From contig CAWGSA010000001.1 in NCBI GenBank assembly GCA_963825175.1, forward strand, positions 62,001 to 126,000: a stretch of 64,000 nt of DNA, written 5' to 3'. The DNA comes from DATFTF01 sp963825175 (GTDB lineage: Bacteria > Acidobacteriota > Thermoanaerobaculia > UBA5066 > Gp7-AA6). This document shows, piece by piece, positions 26,548 to 38,229 of the stretch (within the stretch, counting starts at the first letter, position 1; each line of letters opens with the position of its first letter). A program made the position numbers and the translations under genes. The notes under the pieces are model-generated. The model was not told the origin of the DNA and did no database searches. It saw nothing but the letters and a program-made list of their open reading frames with translations.

Positions 26548-27835
26548 GAGGCGCCTCCACCCGGCGCGAGAACGGGCGTCGCCACGGCCGGCACGGGCAG
26601 CGGCGCGTCGGGGAGAACCAGAATGGCCCCTTCGCCCCGCGTGTACGCCTCTTCGCCGTGCTGCGTGACGTCGAGGCCCAGCCCTTCCTCGCGCGCGGCG
26701 GCCCGCAGCGGAACGGCCAGAGCCAGGAGCTTCAGGATCCCCCAGGTCATCCCCGCGCTGTAGACGATCGTGGCCGCGACGCCGGCAGCCTGGATCGCCA
26801 GCTGTCGGGGATTACCGAACAGCAGACCGTCGGCGACCCCGTTCCACGCCTTCTGGGCCAGCACTCCCGTCAGCAACGCTCCCACCGTCCCGCCCACGCC
26901 GTGCGCGGCAACGACGTCGAGCGAGTCATCCAGCCGGGTCCGCGCCCGCCACAGCAGGGCGAAGTAGCTGGGAAAGGCGGCCACGGCGCCCAGGAAAATC
27001 GCCGACATCGGAGAGACGTAGCCCGCGGCGGGAGTGACTGCCACCAGGCCCACGACGATCGCGGTGGCCGCGCCCACGGCGGTGGCCTTTCCGGATCGCC
27101 GCAGGTCGAGCAGCGTCCACACGGCCAGCGTAGCCACCGGCGCCAGCATCGTGTTGCCGAAGGCCAGGGCCGCGATCGGGCTCGGCGGCCAGGGCGCTGC
27201 CGGCGTTGAAGCCGAACCAGCCGAACCACAGGAGCCCCGCCCCCAGAAGCGTGAAGGGGACGTTGTGCGGCAGGATGGCCTGGCGCGCGTAGTCCTTGCG
27301 CGGGCCGAAGAACCAGAGCCGCGACCAGGGCCGCGGCCGCGGCGTTGACGTGCACGACCGTGCCGCCGGCGAAGTCCAGGGCGCCGAGCGTCGAAAGCCA
27401 TCCCCCGCCCCACACCCAGTGCGCGACCGGAGCGTAGACGGCGATTCCCCACAAGAACAGGAAGGCCAGATATGGGCCGAAGCGCATGCGCTCGACGATC
27501 GCGCCCGAGATCAGCGCCGCGGTGATGATCGCGAACGTCCCCTGATAGGAGAAGAAGAGCAGATGCGGAATGGAGCCCTGCGCCTCCAGGCCCACGCCGC
27601 GCAAGAACGCGTGCGCGCCGCCGCCGATCCAGGGCAGTCCGGGGGCGAAGGCGAGCGAGTAGCCGATCAGGGCCCATCCGATCCCGACGAAACCGAGAGC
27701 GGACACACTCATCATCATCGTGTTCAGCGCGTTCTTGGAGCGGACCAGTCCTCCGTAGAAGAAGCCGAGAGCCGGAGTCATGAGGAGGACCAGAGCGGTG
27801 GCCACGAGCATCCAGGCGGTGTCGGCGGATTTCAT
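26544..27835 (-). CDS. amt: Ammonium transporter (two frameshifts)
   Basis: About 429 residues across two apparent inserted bases near 27307 and 27183. Eleven-helix Amt/MEP channel moving NH3/NH4+ across the inner membrane. Blocks: MLVATALVLLMTPALGFFYGGLVRSKN, GDFAGG-type DFAGGTVVHVNAAAAALVAALVLG, PHNVPFTLLGAGLLWFGWFGFNAGSALAA in the middle frame, and AAHGVGGTVGALLTGVLA at the second pore His. The C-terminal cytosolic tail (EEGLGLDVTQHGEEAY) is the standard P-II-responsive tail. All core motifs are intact if the two bases are removed, so a sequencing artefact is likelier than a pseudogene. P-II follows with a 4-base overlap. Confidence 0.85.
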
Positions 27836-28218
27836 GCGAAAAAAGGTAGCAGCCTCCGTTTTGCCTGTCTATAGAAAAATGCGAAAACTGCAAACTTTGA
27901 TAGTCAACTTCACGAAATTATCGCCCAGCTGAGATATTCGACATCATGATCGAGCACTTTCTGCAGGATTCCTCAATCACTGTAGACAGGACGAAGCCGC
28001 CTTTCGGGGCAGCGTTCGGGCCGCCGGACCCGGTCGGCGACGCTCCTTTGCACAACTCCCTGTGCAGCGCGCGCCCAAATCACGGAGCGGAAAGAAGAAA
28101 GCGGCCGCTCGAAGAAAAAGAAAAAAACTTCACGCCATCTTCATGTACATTTCGCCTGACATTCCCGACGGTGCGACAAAAATCCGCGGCGCTCAGAACC
28201 GATGAGAGGAGGAGTTCG
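27836..28218. other. Divergent intergenic region, amt and TonB receptor
   Basis: 383 bases between divergent genes, containing the longest AT-rich stretch of the window (about 27840-27960), a plausible site for the amt promoter; CTATAG near 27870 could be a -10 element. I found no convincing sigma-54 GG/GC pair. A reading frame open to 27946 continues into the TonB receptor gene, but AGAGGAGGAG at 28205-28214 fixes the real start at 28219. No heptad array here. Confidence 0.4.
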
Positions 28219-31174
28219 ATGAGACGAGGTGTGCTTGCTCGATGGCGGGCGGGTTTCCTGACGGCCCTGGCGGCGGTCGTGATCGGAGGTTCTGCCGTGG
28301 CGCAAACCGACGTCACCACCAGCCGCATTTCCGGAACGGTGAAGGATGTGGACCAGGGCGCCCTTCCCGGGGTCACGGTCGAAGCAAAGAATCAGGGGAC
28401 CGGCTTGATCGCGACGGCCGTCACGCGCAGCGACGGCTTCTACCAGGTGATCAATCTGCCGACCGGGGTCTACACGCTGACGGCGACCATTTCCGGATTC
28501 CGGACCGCGACCCGGTCCAACGTCCGCGTGGACATCGGCACGGTCCCCACGGTCGACTTTCAGCTCCAGCTCGCCAACGTGAGCGAATCCGTCACCGTGA
28601 CCTCGACGGCCGCCGTCGTGGAGAGTCACGCGCACCGAGGCCGCGACCACGATCCAGACCGAGCAGCTGAAGTCGCTTCCCTTGAACGGGCGCAACTATC
28701 AGGACCTGGTGCTCCTGACGCCCGAGACGCGCAAGGACCCGGAGAGCCGCGGGACGGTGCTGGTGTCCGGACAGCGCGGCATCAACACGAACACGACCGT
28801 CGACGGCCTGGACTACGACAACGGGTTCTTCGGCGGAACGTTCGGCTCCGCCGAGGGACGGGCTCCCCTGTCGATCTCCCAGGAGTCGATCAAGGAATTC
28901 AGCGTCATCCGCAACGGCGCTTCCGTCGAGTTCGGCCCGTCGGGCGGCGGGGCCATCAACCTGATCACCAAGAACGGCACCAATGAGCTGCACGGCTCCG
29001 GCTTCTATTACATCGAGCCCCACTCGACGACGGCCAAGCTCGCCAATGGCGCCGAGGCATCGGACCAGAAGAAGCAGCAGTACGGCGGCTCGGTCGGCGG
29101 GCCCATCTTGCGCGACCACCTCTTCTATTTCGCCTCCTACGACCAGCAGAAACAGAACATCGGCATCCCCGTCAACTCGGTCGTGCTCGATCCGGACATC
29201 GCGGCCAAGTACCCCGCGTGGGCGTCGGATCCGACCTTCGTGCAGACCACGGACGGCCGCGTGCTCTTCGGCCGGATCGACTACCAGGTCTCGGGGTCCC
29301 AGCGCCTGATGGGCCGCGTCAACTACGCCCAGTACGAAGGGGACCACGGAACGTCGGGCGCACAAACGCAATCGAGCGGACACAACGGCATCGAGGGAAT
29401 GCAGTCGCACGCCTACGTCGGCTCCTGGACCAGCCAGTGGGGCTCGAGCCTCTTGAACGACTTCAACGCCCAGTACCTCCTGGAACAAACGCCGCGCGCC
29501 CAGATCCCCCCGGATCTGCCGGAGATCCGCTACGGCAGCTTCAGCTTCGGCAGCGTCAGCTTCCTCCCGATCGTCTCGACGGCGGACCGCATCTCCTTCG
29601 GCGACACCGGGACCTATCTGCTCAAGAACCAGGTCATCAAGGCCGGCGCCGAGTACAACAAGACCTCGATCAGCCAGATCTTCAAGGGCAACTGGCGCGG
29701 CGTCTACGTCTTCGCCGGCAACAACAAGGCCAACCTCCTGGCCGGTAAGTGGACCCAGTACTTCCAGTTCGGCGGATTGAACGGCCTGACCGCCGACGAA
29801 GCCGGAACCGCGTCGTTTGCGCAGAAGGAGCTCGCCTTCTTCGTCCAGGACCAGTGGTTCATTACGCCCAAGCTGACCGCGACCGTCGGCGTCCGCTACG
29901 AGCGGCTCAACAACCCCGACAATCCGATCCTGAATTCCAACGACGTGCTCTCCAGCGGCGCCTTCGCCCTGGATGGGCAGGTCCCCGACCAGAACAACAA
30001 GTGGTCGCCGCGCGTCGGGTTCACCTACTCGCCCGATGCCAAGACGGCCGTCCGCCTCTCGGCCGGGCGGTTCTGGGCCCGCACTCCGGGCATTCTTTTC
30101 TCGCAGCTCCTGACCTCCAACGGCCTGCAGGGCACGCAGTACACCGTCAACGCCGCGGCCAGCGGACCGACCGATCCCCTCTCACCGGGCTGGGGCGCGA
30201 ACTTCGATCCCACCGGCGTCGCGAAGATCGACTTCTCCAAGGTTCCCAACCCGACCGGTCTGGGCGTGTTCACGACCAGCCCGAACTACAAGGATCCCGT
30301 GACCAACCGCATCACGTTGGGAATCGACCGCGAGGTCTTCGCTGGAACCGCCGCGGGCATCGAGGCCACTTATGCCAAGGCCCAGAACCTCGAGCGCCTC
30401 AACGATCCGAATCTGGTCTATTGCACCAGCAACACCGCGCCCGGCTGCGTCGATCCGACCAACAAGATCATGGACTCCACCGGTCACTCGATCGTCAATG
30501 GCCAACCGGTCTATTCGACGGTCCGTCCCGACCCGTTCTACGGCCGAATCTCCACCTACACGACCGACGCCACCTCCAAGTACGAGGCGGTGACCTTCAA
30601 TCTCCAGCACCGGTTCACCCAGGATCTCCAGTTCTTCGTCGCGGCGACGTGGTCGGAAGACAAGGACAGCGATTCCAACGAGCGCAACTTCGCCGGCGCC
30701 CAGGCCGAGGACCTGCACAACCTCAACGGAAGCTACAGCTGGTCCAACCGGGATCAGCGTTGGAAGATCGCGGCCAACGCGAACTGGAATACGCCGTGGT
30801 GGGGCATCGGGCTCTCCGGGACGTACCGCTTCAACACCGGCTCGCCCTACACGGCCACGACCGGCGCCGACACGAACCGCGACGGGTTCTTCAACGATCG
30901 CCCCACGATCGCAGGGGACCATTTCGCCCGAAACTCCTTCCGGCAGCCGGACTTCTACCAGCTCGATTTCCGACTGGCCAAGACCTTCAACATCGGGCCG
31001 GCGGGCCTGACCGCAATCGTCGAGTGCTTCAACTGCACCAACACGGGAAACAAGTCCGTGACCAACACGACCTGGGGCATCGGCCAGACTCCGTCCTCCC
31101 CGACCTTCGGCGTCGCCAACGCCGTGACCACGCTGCCGCGAACGCTGCAGTTCGCCGGACGGGTGGACTTCTAG
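28219..31174 (+). CDS. TonB-dependent receptor with carboxypeptidase-regulatory-like domain (one frameshift)
   Basis: About 985 residues across one apparent extra base near 28625. Signal peptide ends AVIGGSAVAQ-like near residue 30; residues about 35-115 are a CarboxypepD_reg domain (SRISGTVKDVDQGALPGVTV, SDGFYQVINLPTGVYTLTA); TIQTEQLKSLPLNGRNYQDL opens the plug domain with the LPLNGRN motif common in Acidobacteriota Oar-like receptors; the rest is a 22-strand-type beta-barrel ending LQFAGRVDF with terminal Phe. Imports large substrates (siderophores, glycans or peptides) using TonB energy; ligand unknown. Ribosome site AGAGGAGGAG precedes the ATG; an intrinsic terminator follows. Confidence 0.9.
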
Positions 31175-31198
31175 GACGAGGAACGCTTCGAGTCTCGG

Positions 31199-31230
31199 AA
31201 GGGCGGGGGGAACGATCCTCCCGCCCTTTT
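31199..31230 (+). terminator. Intrinsic terminator of the TonB receptor gene
   Basis: Eleven-base-pair stem starting GGGCGGGG and closing CCCGCCC (one G-T pair), 4-base loop, followed by TTTT. The clearest classical terminator in the window. Confidence 0.85.
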
Positions 31231-31237
31231 CATTGCT

Positions 31238-31265
31238 CGGGAGGCGGGAGGCGGCCGAGGGCGGT
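31238..31265 (-). repeat. Weak heptad array near the LD-carboxypeptidase stop
   Basis: Two perfect CGGGAGG units (CCTCCCG on the minus strand) with decaying flanks, 13 bases beyond the LD-carboxypeptidase stop. Confidence 0.45.
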
Positions 31266-31277
31266 GAGGATCCCGCT

Positions 31278-32348
31278 CTAGGCTGGTACCGTCGCTGGCT
31301 CCACGATCTTCACCTTCTGCGCGCCGGAGTCGAGCTCGGCTTCGACGCCGATGGGGAGCGTCACTTTCTCCTTGCTGTGGCCGAAGACGAGGCCGGCGAG
31401 GACGGGCTTGCCGAGCGGACCCAGGATCTCCTCGACGAGATCGGAGATCGAAAGGTTGACCTCGAAGCTCGATTTGGCCGGTGTGCACTCGGTGCACGTT
31501 CCCCACACGATCCCGGCGGCCTCCTGGAGCTTGCCGGCGAGCTTCAACTGGGTGAGCATCCGGTCGATGCGGTAGGGCGCTTCGCCGGTGTCCTCGAGGA
31601 AGAGGAGCTTCCCCTTCGTCTCGATCTCGTACGGCGTTCCCATCGTGGTCGAGATGAGCGTCAGGTTGCCGCCGGCGATCGTGCCGCGGGCCTTCCCGGA
31701 CGTCACAGTATGGACGGGGAACTGAGGCGAAAGAGGATCGTCCTCCGGGGGGTTGAGCAGCTCGCCGATGGGTTCCGGCGCCATCAGGGCCTTCTTCAAG
31801 TTCTCGAGCGTCCAGGGCGGGAGCGCCGAGAGGGCCACCGGGCCGTGAAAGGTGACCAGCCCGGCCCTCTTCGTCAGGGCCAGGTGCAGGCCGGTGATGT
31901 CCGAGTAGCCGAGAAAAACCTTGGGGTGCTTGCGGACGAGATCGTAGTCGATCGCGTCGAGGAGCCGCTCGGTCCCGTATCCGCCTTCCAGGCAGAAGAC
32001 GCCGGCGATCGAGGGATCCGCGAACATCGCGTGAAGATCGTCCAGCCGCTCCTTCTCGGTCCCGGCCATGTATCCGTGGCGGCTCCTGATGTTGCGGCCG
32101 AGGCGGCACTTCAAGCCCAGGTCCGCCTCGATCCGGGCGACGGCCTGCTCGATCTTCCAGGTGTCGAAGACGTAGGACGACGGCGCGATGAGCCCGACCG
32201 TGTCGCCTGGCTTCAACGCCCGGGGCTTGATCATCGGACGGACCGCCGCGGGGGCGGGCGTCGGAGTCTTCTTCGGTGTCGCTCCGAGGGTCCAGATGCC
32301 GGCGCTGGCGGTTCCGGCAATTTCAAGAAACTGTCTTCGCGTCTTCAT
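31278..32348 (-). CDS. ldcA: Muropeptide LD-carboxypeptidase (peptidase family S66), Tat-exported
   Basis: 356 residues. S66 enzymes cleave the L-Lys/meso-DAP to D-Ala bond of tetrapeptides in peptidoglycan recycling. The N-terminus KTRRQFLEIAGTASAG is a twin-arginine signal, so export is expected, whereas E. coli LdcA is cytosolic. Seen: LKPGDTVGLIAPSSYV, VFCLEGGYGTERLLDAIDY, KVFLGYSDITGLHLAL (nucleophile Ser region), FHGPVALS, LLFLEDTGEAPYRIDRMLTQL (Glu of the Ser-His-Glu triad) and FGHSKEKVTLPIGV with the His. Functionally it fits the recycling genes at 1-25 kb although separated from them. Confidence 0.85.
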   Translation of the reverse strand: MKTRRQFLEIAGTASAGIWTLGATPKKTPTPAPAAVRPMIKPRALKPGDTVGLIAPSSYVFDTWKIEQAVARIEADLGLKCRLGRNIRSRHGYMAGTEKERLDDLHAMFADPSIAGVFCLEGGYGTERLLDAIDYDLVRKHPKVFLGYSDITGLHLALTKRAGLVTFHGPVALSALPPWTLENLKKALMAPEPIGELLNPPEDDPLSPQFPVHTVTSGKARGTIAGGNLTLISTTMGTPYEIETKGKLLFLEDTGEAPYRIDRMLTQLKLAGKLQEAAGIVWGTCTECTPAKSSFEVNLSISDLVEEILGPLGKPVLAGLVFGHSKEKVTLPIGVEAELDSGAQKVKIVEPATVPA

Positions 32349-32373
32349 GCTCCGATTAGAGCAGAAGACCGAG

Positions 32374-32401
32374 CTTCCGCCTTCCGCCTTCCGCCTTCCG
32401 T
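32374..32401 (-). repeat. Heptad array abutting structured repeat copy B
   Basis: Four period-7 units CTTCCGC (last CTTCCGT). It runs straight into the GTCGCTTCCGC end of the structured repeat, so the heptad may have been seeded from that end. Confidence 0.8.
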
Positions 32402-32545
32402 CGCTTCCGCTCGACCGGGATCTGCGCTTCGCGCACCGGCGGTCCGCTCGGCCGGATGCGGCCTCGACGGCCCGCCTGATCCCTCCCTCGCTCTCGCTCC
32501 CGCGGCGCGCCTCCTCCCCTCTGGGAGACTTCGCGCGCCGCGAGC
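32400..32545 (-). repeat. Structured intergenic repeat, copy B
   Basis: Sense orientation minus, downstream of the outer-membrane protein gene. Plus-strand paired segments: outer stem 32438-32446 with 32468-32476 (GGCGGTCCG / CGGCCCGCC), inner 32450-32454 with 32459-32463 around GATG, third hairpin TGCGC 32423-32427 with 32431-32435 around TTC. Closely similar to copy A over about 120 bases. Confidence 0.8.
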
Positions 32546-32613
32546 TTAAAGACGAGTACTCCGGATTCGAGAATTCTCTTGACTAAGGTTTGAGGGAGCG
32601 GTTTTCTTTCGAC

Positions 32614-32641
32614 GCCTTCCGCCTCACGCCTCACGCTTAGA
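32614..32641 (-). repeat. Heptad array on the outer-membrane protein stop codon
   Basis: Minus-strand units from TAA: GCGTGAG twice, then GCGGAAG. The TAA lies in the first unit. The 60 bases between this array and copy B hold a GAGAATTCTC palindrome (32569-32578) of unknown meaning. Confidence 0.75.
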
Positions 32642-33188
32642 AGATCACGCCCAGGTTCACGGGCACGAACGTGAAGCGGCTCCCGCCGGAACGGACGCTG
32701 TCGGAAAAGCGGTCGCCGTTGGTCGAGACGCTCGTGTACCGGGCCTCGATGAACAGACGGCTGTTGGAGCCGCTCAGTGGGAAGGCCAGACCTCCGCCGG
32801 CGTTCCAGCCGAACCGCGTGGTGCGGTCGGAGAACGTGTTGTTGGTCAGGTCTTCGCCGTGGAACCGCAGGTCGTAGGCCCCCACGCCGCCGATGAAGTA
32901 CGGCTCGACGGATGTGCCGCGCGGCCCCGCCACCACGTCGTTGCTCTTGGTGTCCATGTGATGGTACGAGCCGTCGACCCGCAGGCTGACCGGCGACGCG
33001 CCGAAGTTGATGGGGACGAGGAGGCTGCCGTTCCAGCCCGTCTTGTAGGCATCCTTCTGGTCCTGAACCGGGAAATCCGCGTCGCCGGAAATCCCCACGT
33101 GGACGGATCCAATTCCTTGAGCCCGAGCCGCCGACGCTGTCGCGAAAAGTAACAAGGCCGCGCACACACCGACAGAAATCCGCTTCAT
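32637..33188 (-). CDS. Outer-membrane beta-barrel protein (OmpX/OmpA-barrel type)
   Basis: 183 residues. Signal peptide KRISVGVCAALLLFATASAARAQ, then alternating hydrophobic/polar strands (VGISGDADF, VSLRVDGSYHHM, YFIGGVGAYDLRF, RFGWNAGGGLAF, LFIEARYTSV) ending in FVPVNLGVIF with a terminal Phe, the outer-membrane insertion signal. Size fits an eight-strand barrel. Function unknown. GGAGG lies 6 bases before the ATG. Confidence 0.8.
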   Translation of the reverse strand: MKRISVGVCAALLLFATASAARAQGIGSVHVGISGDADFPVQDQKDAYKTGWNGSLLVPINFGASPVSLRVDGSYHHMDTKSNDVVAGPRGTSVEPYFIGGVGAYDLRFHGEDLTNNTFSDRTTRFGWNAGGGLAFPLSGSNSRLFIEARYTSVSTNGDRFSDSVRSGGSRFTFVPVNLGVIF

Positions 33189-33335
33189 GGTGCCTCCTGA
33201 GGCCAGCGATCACACAGTCCGCGCGCCGGTCACGCGCCGCGCGCGCCGTCCGGCACGGCGCCAGAGAGTGCAAGGGAAGTGCCGCAGGAGAGAACGGAAA
33301 AGACGGAATAAACGGAAACGAGGACTTATCTAGTC

Positions 33336-33386
33336 ACGCCTCACGCCTCACGCCTCACGCCTCACGCCTCACGCCTCACGCCTCAC
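33336..33386 (-). repeat. Seven perfect heptad copies on a vestigial stop codon
   Basis: Seven identical CACGCCT units (TGAGGCG read on the minus strand), the most homogeneous array in the window. It begins at the TGA of the short M28-like tail described next, and no other gene ends there. Confidence 0.9.
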
Positions 33387-33437
33387 GGTTTGACCGCCAA
33401 CGCCTTCTTCCTCGCCTCCTCGAAGACTGGGCCGCGG
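33384..33437 (-). pseudogene. Vestigial second copy of the M28 peptidase C-terminus
   Basis: On the minus strand, 51 bases encode VFEEARKKALAVKP then TGA. This copies the C-terminal EFEAARKKALAATAPH end of the intact M28 gene that stops 100 bases upstream at 33485. The simplest reading is a tandem M28 paralogue that has been deleted except for its tail and its heptad array. Confidence 0.6.
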
Positions 33438-33484
33438 CGCTCGCTCACTGCGAGCGGCGCCCGGACTTCTCACCCGAGGGCTTC

Positions 33485-35173
33485 TCAGTGAGGCGCGGTC
33501 GCCGCCAGGGCCTTCTTTCGAGCGGCCTCGAACTCGTCGCCTTTGTTCCAGTACGGCATCGGGTCGGCGTCGGCGACGGCGACGCCCAGATAGAAGTCGA
33601 TCTGAAGATCTTCCACCGCGCCGGCGAGGTTCCAGCTGTCGCGGTACTCGTCGGACGGCTGGTGGTAGTCGGTCTTCTCGTAGTTCTGGATCTGCGTCTC
33701 GCCCCAGCCCGCGGGGTGGCCGACGAAGTCCGTGCCGGAGTCGAAGTACGCCGCCGGCACGCCGATCTTGGCCAGATTGAACTGGTCGGAGCGGTAGAAG
33801 TGCCCCTTGTCGGGGAAGGGATCGGCTTCACCACTCTCCCCTGCGTCGCCAGGATCGACCGGATCGTGGCGTCGAGGGACGACTTGCCGAAACCGATCAT
33901 CGAGACGTCCTTGGTCTTTCCCCAGATGTTGACCTCGTCGATGTTGATGTTCGCGGCGATGTCGCCGGCCGGCACCGGCGGATGCTTGGCCAGGTACTCG
34001 GAACCCAGGAGACCCTGCTCCTCGGCCGTGACCGAGGCGAACAGGATGGTCCGCCGGGGAGGCTTGGGCAGCGCGGTGTACGCGCGCGCGATCGCCAGCA
34101 GGGCCGCAACGCCCGACGCGTTGTCCCGCGCGCCGTTGTAGATGGCGTCGGCCCCCGGCTGCGCCCCCTTCTTGACTCCGAGGTGGTCGTGGTGCGCGGT
34201 GTAGAGGACGACCTGCGGTGCGAGCCGGGGATCGCTTCCGGGCAGCTTGCCGAGGACGTTTCCGCTCTCGGTTTTCTCGATCTCGTTGTCGGTGGAGAGC
34301 GACAGACGCACACCGAGCGGCACGGGCCGGAATTCGCGCTTCTGCGCCAGCAGCCCGCAGGCTGTCGAGATTCTTGCCGCCGAGCTCGGCGATCTTCTTG
34401 GACGCCTCGTCCGTCGCCCACATCTTCATCTGGACGCGCGGGGCCGCCTTCGTCGGGCAGCTCGTACAGCTCGCCGGCCCAGGACGTCTGAATGACGTTC
34501 CAGCCGTAGCCGGCAGACGGCGTGGTGTGGATGATGATCGCGCCGGCCGCGCCCTTCTTGGCGGCCTGCTCGTACTTGTAGTCCCAGCGGCCGTACCAGA
34601 GGCGCGTCTTGCCGGCGAAGAGCTTGGGATCGTCCTCCGGATCGTTGTTCATGATCAGGAGGACCTTCCCCTTGACGTCCACGTCCTTGAAGTCGTCCCA
34701 CTGGTACTCGGGCGCCACGATGCCGTAGCCGACGAACACGATCTCCGCGTCGGCGATCTCCGCCCGCGGCTGCTGCACGCCGGGGAAGGCCATGAATTCG
34801 TCGCGGTACTTGAAGGACGCCGTGCGGCCTTCCGGGCCGGCCACCGTCAACGTCTCCGGCACTTTCGGCGTGATGCCGACGAGCGGAACCTTCTGGACCC
34901 AGCCTCCGCCGGGCGCCGCGGGCTTCAGGCCTATCGCTCGAACTGCGCGGCGACGTACTCCCGGGCCAGCGCGTCTCCCCGGGTCGCCGGCCCCCGGCCT
35001 TCCAGGAGATCCGAGGCGAGAAACTTCGTGTGCGCGGCGATCGCCTCGGGAGTGATCGCCGCGGCGGCTGACCGCGCCGCCGGACCGACGACGGCGGCGG
35101 ACGAGCCGCTCCTGGGAGGGGCCGCGGGCGGCGAGGCGAGAAGCAGCACGAGGCCAACGACAGGAGCCATCAC
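33485..35173 (-). CDS. M28-family zinc aminopeptidase (four apparent frameshifts)
   Basis: About 560 residues when small indels near 34934 (one base missing), 34440 and 34355 (extra), and 33823 (missing) are corrected. Signal peptide APVVGLVLLLASPPAAP; an IVFVGYGIVAPEYQWDDF block is a PA-like insert; catalytic domain keeps the co-catalytic zinc ligands and base in order: YTAHHDHLG, GARDNASGVAALL, ASVTAEEQGLLGSEYL, INIDEV, and YHQPSDEYRDSW with the last His/Asp region. Secreted aminopeptidase. Every motif survives, so the many indels look like sequence errors, although decay cannot be excluded here where they are densest. The upstream neighbour on the same strand is another M28 peptidase. Confidence 0.75.
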
Positions 35174-35264
35174 GGTTCACCTCCCAGGAAACGAGGCGAC
35201 GCTAGCACTGCCGGTTCGGGGCGGTCAAGATTCCGGGGACGGCGCGCCGCGAGACGATCGGCGG

Positions 35265-36987
<1,723 letters not shown>

Positions 36988-37130
36988 GAGAGCCTCCTTG
37001 GACCTGTTGTCAGCCACGGACGCTAACACGGCCCGCGCCGTGATCAAACGCCGGAATCCGAGGACGGAGCCCGGGGGATTTGATGTAAGACGGCAGCCCG
37101 CGGCAAAGGATTACACGGGAGCCGGACGGG

Positions 37131-38105
37131 CTACTCCGCCAGGAAGAGGGTCAGGGCGAACCGGGCGTCGGACTCGATCCACTGCTGCTCGCACCGGAAC
37201 CCGGCCCTCGCCGCCTTCTCGACGACCTCTTCGGCCCGGTACTTGTAGGAGTTCTCCGTCCAGATGAACTCGCCCTGCGCGAACTCGACGGCGTACTCCG
37301 CCCGCGGGATGCGGACCCGCTGCGGCCGGATCGAGACCAGGTGCATCTCGACCCGGCTCTCCGGGCCGTTCCAGACCGCCCGATGGGCGAATCCGCCGAG
37401 ATCGAAATCGGCCAGGAGCTCCCGGTTCATCCGCACCAGGAGGTTCTTGTTGAACGCCGCGGTCACGCCGAGCGGATCATCGTAGGCCAGGAGGAGATCC
37501 GGCTCCGGCTTGACCAGGTCCGCTCCCAGCAGCAGGCCGTCTCCGGGCCTCAGGGCCGAGCGAATTTTCGAGAGGAAGTCGTGCGCCGCGGGAGGATCGA
37601 AGTTTCCGATGTTGGAGCCCAGAAAAAGAACCAGCATCTGGGACGGGCCCCGCTCGGCCGCAGCCCGGCGCAGCCCCTCCTCGTAGGTGGCCCGGTGCCC
37701 CACCACCGAAACGTGCTCGAAACGGTTGAGCGTCCGTTCGGACAGTTCCAGCGCCACCGGGGAGATGTCGATCAGGTGGACGGCGACCCGGCGGCGGCGG
37801 CGGCGCAGAGCTTCCGCGAGCAGCGCCACCTTCTCCCCCGAGCCGCAGCCGAGCTCGACGAGCGTGAGCGGATCGGCGAGTCCCGAGACCACCTGGTCGG
37901 CCCACCGCCCGAGAAGCCGTCCCTCCGCCCGCGTGATGCGATACCACGGCAACCGGCAGATGGCCTCGAACAGGCAGGAGCCGAGCGCGTTGTAGAGGTA
38001 TTTCGACTGGATCTGCTTGGGTGTCAGGGCCAGGTCGCGCCGCACGTCCGCGGCGAAGCCGGCCACCAATTCCGCCGGCGGCGTGGCGGCGTTGGCTTCG
38101 ATCAT
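37131..38105 (-). CDS. egtD: L-histidine N-alpha-methyltransferase (ergothioneine synthesis)
   Basis: 324 residues, SAM-dependent. EgtD trimethylates histidine to hercynine. Seen: LTPKQIQSKYLYNALGSCLFEAICRLPWYRITRAE, the family N-terminus, then SAM-binding LTLVELGCGSGEK, VHLIDISPVALELSE, LFLGSNIGNFDP, and the C-terminal FIWTENSYKY block with substrate-binding residues. Downstream of egtB on the same strand, separated by a 117-base gap filled by two facing heptad arrays. EgtC, EgtA and EgtE homologues are not in the window, as in many bacteria with the short EgtB/EgtD pathway. Confidence 0.9.
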   Translation of the reverse strand: MIEANAATPPAELVAGFAADVRRDLALTPKQIQSKYLYNALGSCLFEAICRLPWYRITRAEGRLLGRWADQVVSGLADPLTLVELGCGSGEKVALLAEALRRRRRRVAVHLIDISPVALELSERTLNRFEHVSVVGHRATYEEGLRRAAAERGPSQMLVLFLGSNIGNFDPPAAHDFLSKIRSALRPGDGLLLGADLVKPEPDLLLAYDDPLGVTAAFNKNLLVRMNRELLADFDLGGFAHRAVWNGPESRVEMHLVSIRPQRVRIPRAEYAVEFAQGEFIWTENSYKYRAEEVVEKAARAGFRCEQQWIESDARFALTLFLAE

Positions 38106-38122
38106 GCGGGCCGCGGCGCCCC

Positions 38123-38229
38123 GTGAGGCGTGAGGCGTGAGGCGTGAGGCGAACGAAAGAGAGTCACCAGGCACTTTCGATACGCGATCCTTGCCACGCC
38201 TTACGCCTCACGCCTTTCGCCCTACGCGG
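38123..38229. repeat. Inverted pair of heptad arrays between egtB and egtD
   Basis: 38123-38150: four perfect GTGAGGC units. 38195-38229: five units near CACGCCT on the complementary pattern, the egtB TAG (38222-38224) lying in the last two. On the egtB strand the array starts at TAG and contains further TGA and TAA triplets. The arms enclose 44 bases and could fold between the two ergothioneine genes. Confidence 0.85.

Noticed and set aside
27836..28218. NtrC/sigma-54 promoter for amt
   Set aside because: Expected for amt-P-II operons, but no GG-N10-GC pair with correct flanks is visible on the minus strand.
33336..33386. CRISPR array
   Set aside because: Units are 7 bp with no spacers; no cas genes anywhere in the window. 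The same applies to all other heptad arrays.
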